From an uncultured Coriobacteriaceae bacterium (lineage in GTDB: Bacteria; Actinomycetota; Coriobacteriia; Coriobacteriales; Atopobiaceae), in NCBI GenBank assembly GCA_902778135.1, contig CACYWP010000015.1, positions 19,656 to 83,655 of the forward strand: a stretch of 64,000 bases of DNA. Direction: 5' to 3'. The notes beneath the pieces are model-generated. The model ran no database searches and had not been told where the DNA came from. It saw only the letters and a list, made by a program, of their open reading frames with translations. The translations under genes were made by a program, and so were the position numbers. Position 1 is the first letter of the stretch. Each line of letters opens with the position of its first letter. Below, piece by piece: positions 59,928-64,000 of the stretch.

Positions 59928-60257
59928 TTAGCCGATCTTCTTGTAGACGTCGATGAACTCGACGGCCATCTGCTTGAAGACCTCGCAGCTCATCATCTGG
60001 TCCTCAGCATGGATGAGCAGCAGGCAGACAAGGTCAGCGGAGTTCTGGCCGGCCACGGCAAGCTGAGCCTCCTGAGCGAGCAGCTTGGCATGGGGATCAT
60101 GGGCCTGGGACTGGTAGGCGTCGCCGTCCTTGACGAGGGACTCTGCGACATCAAAGTTGCCAGCCTTGGCTTCCTGGATAGCGCCGATGTAGTTGGACTT
60201 GCTGCCGCCAGCGGCGGTGATGATCTGGAACAGTGTGAGCTCGAGCTCCTCGGTCAT
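59928..60257 (-). CDS. PTS EIIA, lactose/cellobiose family
   Basis: The 109-residue soluble component takes phosphate from HPr on the His of LLLIHAEDQMMS (H83) and passes it to EIIB. It is helical, with the family sequence LTLFQIITAAGGSKSNYI and EIIA-specific AHDPHAKLLAQEAQ. AGAGAAGGAG precedes the ATG at 60257. Upstream lies an EIIB remnant, downstream a terminator and the DUF871 gene. Confidence 0.94.
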   Translation of the reverse strand: MTEELELTLFQIITAAGGSKSNYIGAIQEAKAGNFDVAESLVKDGDAYQSQAHDPHAKLLAQEAQLAVAGQNSADLVCLLLIHAEDQMMSCEVFKQMAVEFIDVYKKIG

Positions 60258-60341
60258 GGTGCACTCCTTCTCTTTTCCCTTTACCCTTTGATGGCGACCG
60301 ACGAGTCGTCGACCGGCCGCCTCATTGCAACACTGCCTCTT

Positions 60342-60468
60342 CTAGCCGATGAGCTTCTTGGCGAAGGCGAGGACGTTCTTGCCGTTGACCATGCCGTAGT
60401 CGGCCATGGGGATGACGTCGCAGGGGACGCCGGCGGCCTTGGCCTTGGCCTGCATCTGGGCCTTCATG
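60342..60468 (-). repeat. Direct repeat, EIIB 3' end, copy A
   Basis: This 127-base stretch is repeated at 63874-64000 with one difference seen (60369 versus 63901). It covers the 3' end of an EIIB gene. Confidence 0.9.
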
Positions 60469-60549
60469 GGCCTCGGCGGCCTCGATCATCTTGCGGACCA
60501 GGAGGCTGGTGGACATGCCGGCGGCGCAGAACAGACGGATGGTGAGCAT
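60342..60549 (-). pseudogene. Deleted, frameshifted PTS EIIB (lactose/cellobiose type)
   Basis: The N terminus is a good EIIB start (MLTIRLFCAAGMSTSLLVRK, phospho-Cys in FCAAGMSTS). After MIEAAEA the sequence jumps to the normal C-terminal part, KAQMQAKAKAAGVPCDVIPM and ADYGMVNGKNVLAFAKKLIG, but in another frame (extra base near 60468-60470). About 35 residues of the middle of a normal EIIB are missing. The last 127 bases are almost identical to the EIIB gene at the right edge of the window (63874-64000). It appears to be a non-functional relic of an EIIB duplication, or an assembly artefact. Confidence 0.8.
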
Positions 60550-60724
60550 GATGGGGTTTCCTTTCCCTCGAAACGTTACCTGCACGCTGAACGTGTCCAG
60601 AGGCATATCGGCGCGCATGGACTCCAGTTGATTCTAACCATAGGGGCTGACCGCCCCGTCGCCTATGCGCCAAGCGGTCAGAACGATCGATAAAAGGATA
60701 TTGCCCTCCTATTGTGCACAGCTT

Positions 60725-60737
60725 CCACAAATTGTGG
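60725..60737. promoter_or_regulatory. Candidate operator upstream of the EIIB relic/EIIA unit
   Basis: CCACAA-A-TTGTGG is a 6-1-6 inverted repeat about 175 bases before the relic. TGTGCACA (60713-60720) lies next to it. The rest of 60550-60769 shows no gene; the promoter of the EIIA unit should be here but was not identified. Confidence 0.3.
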
Positions 60738-60773
60738 TATGCGCATCGGCTGCTTCCCCATCATCGTGTGTGG

Positions 60774-60814
60774 AAAAAGGGCTGGTAGATGGATAAAAAC
60801 CCATCTACCAGCCC
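60774..60814 (-). terminator. Rho-independent terminator after the membrane protein gene
   Basis: A perfect 14-bp stem (GGGCTGGTAGATGG/CCATCTACCAGCCC), 8-base loop, and on the minus strand TTTTT directly after. This is the strongest terminator in the region. Confidence 0.93.
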
Positions 60815-60839
60815 AAACAGGCGCTATATGCCGTGGCCG

Positions 60840-61391
60840 CTACTTTGCCTTTGCCGCCTTGGCGGCCTTGGCGGCCTTCTTGCGACGCTTCTTGAGCTCC
60901 TTTGCCGAGAGGTTCTGGTCTGCCTCGGGATCGGAGGACCAAGGCCCCTTGTACGAGGCGGAGGGCCACAGGCCCATCAGCAGCGAGCCCAGCCAGGAGA
61001 TGCCGCCGTACAGGAAGCCGACGAACATGTTGACCTGGAAGGCGAGGGACGTCAGCAGGGCCATCAGCCACCACAGGACGAAGTTGATGATGGCGCAGGC
61101 GTGGATGACGGAGTTGGTGACGCCAATGGCATCCACGAAGGCGATGAACGTCGTCGTTGCAAAGACGAAGGACATCGAGAAGTCGTCCCAGACGATCCTG
61201 AAGGCCGTGTAGGGGCCTAGGAAGGGAATGAAGGCATAGTAGGGCGTCTTGCCGGCGCGGCGGAACAGGAAGAACCAGCCGAAGCCCACGATCGCGCGCG
61301 TGAAGAGCGCGACGAGAAACGATGCCTGCGTTCCACCCAGCCAGTCCAAGGTGAACCCGGCATAGGCATTTGACAGACCCAAACCAAACAC
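60840..61391 (-). CDS. Small multi-span membrane protein with a basic tail
   Basis: The 183-residue protein has about four hydrophobic segments and an inner motif FRRAGKTPYYAFIPFLGPYT, reminiscent of the DUF5684-type motif (kAGkPgWaaFIPiYN), which is only a similarity. The C terminus is very basic (SAKELKKRRKKAAKAAKAAK). The start is a GTG at 61391 behind GGGAGGGG; a TTG at 61424 is an alternative without that site. It is cotranscribed with the flavodoxin-like gene, 62 bases upstream, and ends at a strong terminator. Confidence 0.7.
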   Translation of the reverse strand: MFGLGLSNAYAGFTLDWLGGTQASFLVALFTRAIVGFGWFFLFRRAGKTPYYAFIPFLGPYTAFRIVWDDFSMSFVFATTTFIAFVDAIGVTNSVIHACAIINFVLWWLMALLTSLAFQVNMFVGFLYGGISWLGSLLMGLWPSASYKGPWSSDPEADQNLSAKELKKRRKKAAKAAKAAKAK

Positions 61392-61453
61392 GTTGATACC
61401 CCTCCCTGTCGTCGCATGTCCCAAGCATGCGCATGGTCGCTTCCTCGCGTGAG

Positions 61454-62206
61454 CTACTCCTCGACTGCCGCCGTCTCCCCGGTGGCCTCGGTCACGCTCT
61501 CCCCACGGGCGGCAGCCTCCGCGGCGGCAGCCTCCTTCGCCTTCTCCGCAGCGACGCGCGCGGCTTCGGCGGCCTCCTCGGCAGCGGCAAGCGCGGCCTC
61601 CTGGGCGGCCCGAGCGGCCTCCTCCGCAGCGGCGGCCTCCGCCTGGGCCTGTTCTGCTGCTCGTGCGGCCCTCTTGGCCTCGTCGGCGGCCTGCGGGTCG
61701 TACGCGCGACCCTCGGCGGCAGCCGCGGCGGCCTCCGCCGCACGCTGCTCCTTCATCTCCTGGGAGCGCTTGAACACCAGATAGGGAGGCAGACCATCCA
61801 GGGAGCGGTCACGCGTCAGCTCGTTCTGGGCAAAGTACTCGATGACGCCCAGAAGGTCGTCGTTCGGACGACCACGGGAATAGATGGCCTGCTTGTTCAG
61901 CTTGATGCCCTTCTCCTTCAGGTACTCCTGCATGAGGTAGATGGGGCGCCTCGTGAGGATGGACGAGCCGAAGCAGACCGCCTCGTCGATCATGCCCTCG
62001 GGAAGGTCCTTGAGGTATTGCTTGAACAGCGGGTCCAGCTGGAAGCTGTAGAGGGCGCCGCCGACGAACAGCAGGTCCAGATGCTTGGTGATCTGGGCGC
62101 CGGGCTCGTCGATCGACACGGCCTCGACCCCCAGTCCACGTGCCATCGCCTCGGCCATGGCCTTCACGTTTCCGCCCCTCGAGTAGTACCTCACCGCTAC
62201 CTTCAT
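61454..62206 (-). CDS. Flavodoxin-like protein with long acidic Ala-rich tail
   Basis: The 250-residue protein has a flavodoxin-like N-terminal domain (1-150): KVAVRYYSRGGNVKAMAEAM with a phosphate-loop-like SRGGN, LDLLFVGGALYSF and EAVCFGSSILT. It is followed from about residue 155 by a tail made almost only of Ala, Glu, Arg and Gln (EAAAAAAEGRAYDPQAADE, EEAARAAQEAALAAAEEAAE) likely to form a long helix. GGAGGG precedes the ATG at 62206. Flavin binding is likely but the reaction is unknown. Confidence 0.78.
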   Translation of the reverse strand: MKVAVRYYSRGGNVKAMAEAMARGLGVEAVSIDEPGAQITKHLDLLFVGGALYSFQLDPLFKQYLKDLPEGMIDEAVCFGSSILTRRPIYLMQEYLKEKGIKLNKQAIYSRGRPNDDLLGVIEYFAQNELTRDRSLDGLPPYLVFKRSQEMKEQRAAEAAAAAAEGRAYDPQAADEAKRAARAAEQAQAEAAAAEEAARAAQEAALAAAEEAAEAARVAAEKAKEAAAAEAAARGESVTEATGETAAVEE

Positions 62207-62349
62207 CGCAACCCTCCACGTCTGATGAACAACTTTATAAGTATGCCATATCACCAGCATATTTGCTGACATCTTGAGAATCGGGACGAGCTCGCGCCGT
62301 CCTGGCCCCTGTCTCGGGACTCGGGGACTGCGCCACAGGGGGCTGTCGG

Positions 62350-62386
62350 TGCAGGAAGAAGGGGCCGGTGGTCTCCCACCGGCCCC
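62350..62386 (-). terminator. Terminator of the EIIC gene
   Basis: Perfect 11-bp stem GGGGCCGGTGG/CCACCGGCCCC with a 4-base loop, then on the minus strand TTCTTCCTG. It ends the EIIB-EIIC unit. Confidence 0.85.
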
Positions 62387-62425
62387 TCTCAATCAGGGAA
62401 GGCGATTGATGTTGTGTGCTGAGCC

Positions 62426-63754
62426 TTATGCCTGATCAGCAGCCTGCTCGTTGGCGTAGAGCTCGTTGTCGACGGCCTTGGCGAACGGGAAGTACAGCAG
62501 GAACGAGATCACGAGCTCAATGATCTGCATGAGGGCGCCCTGCCAGCCGATGCACAGGAAGCCGGACAGGATGGGAGGCGTGGTCCAGGGGACGGTGACG
62601 CCGGTGGTGTAGGGGATGAAGCCGATGGCGGTCAGGATGTAGGCGAGGGCGTTGCCGATGACCGGGGCGAGGACGAACGGGATGAACAGCTGCGGGTTCA
62701 TGACGATCGGGGTGCCGAAGAGGATCGGCTCGTTGATGTTGAAGATGCCGGAGCCGAGGCCGAGCTTGCCGACCTGCTTCATCTGCGCGGACTTGGCGAA
62801 GAAGACCATGAAGATGACGAGGCCCATGGTGACGCCGGAGCCGGTGATGGCCTGGAAGCAGTTCACGAACGGGTCGGTGAAGATGTGGGCACCATTGGCG
62901 GGCATGGCGGCGATGGCCTCAGCGCGGGACATGCCCTGGCCAGTGAGGCTCTGGAAGATGGCGGCGTTCTCGAGGTTGTTGGTCGTGGCGATAGCGCCGG
63001 ACACGGAGCCGACGACGGTGGCGCCATGGACGCCGAACCACCACAGGAGCGGGATCAGGGTCTCGAAGACGATGACGCCCACGAGGGAGTCGCCGAAGCC
63101 CTGGAGCGGGGTCTGCAGCCACTTGTAGATGAGCTCGATCGGGGTCACGCCGGCGATCTTGTCGCAGATGGCGTAAACGACGACGGCGCCCACGAACATA
63201 ACGGCAGCAGGAATGAGGCCGGTGAAGGCGGCGGCGACGCCGTCAGGCACGCCGTCCGGCATCTTGATGCGGATGTCGCGCTTGATGAACCAGCTGTAGA
63301 TGAGGCCGGTGAGCAGGCCGGCGATCATGGCACCGATCATGCCCTGGCCGGCCAGCCAGGTCTTGCTGAGGCCGGCGACGGTGGTGCCAGCCTCGGCGTC
63401 GACGACGACGTAGTCGGGGACGAGGATCAAGAACACGGCGATCGAGATGATGCCGGCCGAGATCGGCTCGAGGCCCTCGTTCTTGGCCCACTGATAGGCG
63501 ATGCCGAGAGAGGCGATGAGGGCCGTGATCTCGAACGTCGAGGTAAAGCCGTGCTTCAGGTACGGCACGAGGCCGGAGTTGTTGACTGCGTTGGCCAGGC
63601 TCTCGACGGGGAGCTGGAACAGCAGCAGGAACACGGCGCCGACGATGATCAGCGGCATCGAGTAGACCATACCGTCCTTGATGGCACGGATGGCCTTGGT
63701 GTTGACGAACCACATTACCTTAGGCAGAACTTGATTCTGGAAAAACTCCTGCAT
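62426..63754 (-). CDS. PTS EIIC, lactose/cellobiose family (CelB-like)
   Basis: The 442-residue sugar permease has about ten membrane segments. Typical family segments are AIRAIKDGMVYSMPLIIVGA at the N terminus, WWFGVHGATVVGSVSGA, and LGSGIFNINEPILFGTPIVM, the last being the conserved NINEP(I/L)xFG sugar-site motif. It imports and, with EIIB, phosphorylates a beta-glucoside-like or amino sugar disaccharide. The exact sugar is unknown, though the DUF871/MupG-like neighbour hints at a muropeptide sugar. GGAAGG precedes the ATG at 63754. EIIB lies upstream (63874 on). Confidence 0.94.
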   Translation of the reverse strand: MQEFFQNQVLPKVMWFVNTKAIRAIKDGMVYSMPLIIVGAVFLLLFQLPVESLANAVNNSGLVPYLKHGFTSTFEITALIASLGIAYQWAKNEGLEPISAGIISIAVFLILVPDYVVVDAEAGTTVAGLSKTWLAGQGMIGAMIAGLLTGLIYSWFIKRDIRIKMPDGVPDGVAAAFTGLIPAAVMFVGAVVVYAICDKIAGVTPIELIYKWLQTPLQGFGDSLVGVIVFETLIPLLWWFGVHGATVVGSVSGAIATTNNLENAAIFQSLTGQGMSRAEAIAAMPANGAHIFTDPFVNCFQAITGSGVTMGLVIFMVFFAKSAQMKQVGKLGLGSGIFNINEPILFGTPIVMNPQLFIPFVLAPVIGNALAYILTAIGFIPYTTGVTVPWTTPPILSGFLCIGWQGALMQIIELVISFLLYFPFAKAVDNELYANEQAADQA

Positions 63755-63873
63755 GTGGTAACACCTTCCTTCCTTTGGATTTGGACTTTCCCTTTACCCT
63801 TCCCTGTGGCGCGTTTGCGCCCTTGCAAGCCGTCGCCTTTCTCGGCGACCGCGGTTTGCCAAAACTGGAATAA

Positions 63874-64000
63874 CTAGCCGATGAGCTTCTTGGCGAAGGC
63901 CAGGACGTTCTTGCCGTTGACCATGCCGTAGTCGGCCATGGGGATGACGTCGCAGGGGACGCCGGCGGCCTTGGCCTTGGCCTGCATCTGGGCCTTCATG
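63874..64000 (-). CDS. PTS EIIB, lactose/cellobiose family, C-terminal end only
   Basis: The gene runs off the right edge. The visible 41 C-terminal residues read KAQMQAKAKAAGVPCDVIPM and ADYGMVNGKNVLAFAKKLIG, the normal end of an EIIB of this class. It is probably the intact EIIB that serves EIIC (119 bases downstream). The whole visible part is duplicated at 60342-60468. Confidence 0.85.
   Translation of the reverse strand, partial: MKAQMQAKAKAAGVPCDVIPMADYGMVNGKNVLAFAKKLIG

Noticed and set aside
1..64000. CRISPR array or insertion sequence
   Set aside because: No regularly spaced direct repeats, transposase gene or terminal repeats were found in the window.

Overview
The window is high-G+C DNA from what looks like a Gram-positive, host- or gut-associated member of the Coriobacteriia (Olsenella/Atopobium/Collinsella type). 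This is inferred from the mix of PTS sugar transporters, LPxTG and VaFE surface proteins with a sortase, Gram-positive lipoproteins, [FeFe]-hydrogenase maturases, purulent GC-rich coding with frequent GTG/TTG starts, and no outer-membrane genes. No sequence search was possible, so the genus is not fixed. One tRNA gene (Pro, UGG) was found; there are no rRNA genes, CRISPR arrays, insertion sequences or prophage.

Layout. 1-6263: a truncated cation diffusion facilitator, glutathione peroxidase, HAD phosphatase, SGNH esterase lipoprotein, an integrase-SAM-like/DUF6429 protein, tRNA-Pro, a membrane 4Fe-4S protein with a small partner, and a GNAT acetyltransferase. 6306-15916 (all minus): a surface block holding a 1060-residue lipoprotein, a lipoprotein with two stefin/cystatin-like repeats, a LysR regulator, a 1079-residue cell-wall-anchored papain-family peptidase and another lipoprotein. 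16120-17487: a PNPOx-fold protein and a HAD phosphatase. 17636-24351: the aspartate-family pathway as two divergent operons, hom-lysC-asd (minus) and thrC-thrB-thrH (plus). 24630-28582: a regulatory pocket with two unknown proteins, an XRE regulator followed by a LoaP-like NusG paralogue, and two paralogous XRE regulators with truncated S24-like tails. 28768-34318: xanthine phosphoribosyltransferase and a BMP-type nucleoside ABC transporter, a purine salvage unit. 34489-37217: PTS enzyme I and a PfkB-family sugar-phosphate kinase.

37458-44974: zinc-ribbon protein, duplicated DUF1294 protein, UbiB-like kinase with a phasin-like protein, HAD phosphatase, DUF1015 protein and a membrane polysaccharide deacetylase. 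45191-50534: a VaFE-repeat LPxTG surface protein with a class B sortase whose reading frame has no stop, facing a His-rich zinc/cadmium P-type ATPase controlled by an SmtB-type repressor with a very clear promoter-operator. 50733-56284: a membrane TPR protein and a [FeFe]-hydrogenase maturation set (TM1266-like regulator, HydE, HydF). 56395-64000 (all minus): a lactose/cellobiose-type PTS region with EIIC, EIIA, two EIIB copies (one a deleted, frameshifted relic, one cut by the window end), a DUF871/MupG-like protein, a flavodoxin-like protein, a basic-tailed membrane protein, and a remarkable metallophosphoesterase-EIIB-ROK triple fusion.

The most interesting items are the stefin-like lipoprotein beside a papain-family peptidase, the triple fusion with a ROK module that has lost its kinase residues, the XRE-LoaP pair with no long operon, the sortase without a stop codon, and a palindromic intergenic repeat present twice.
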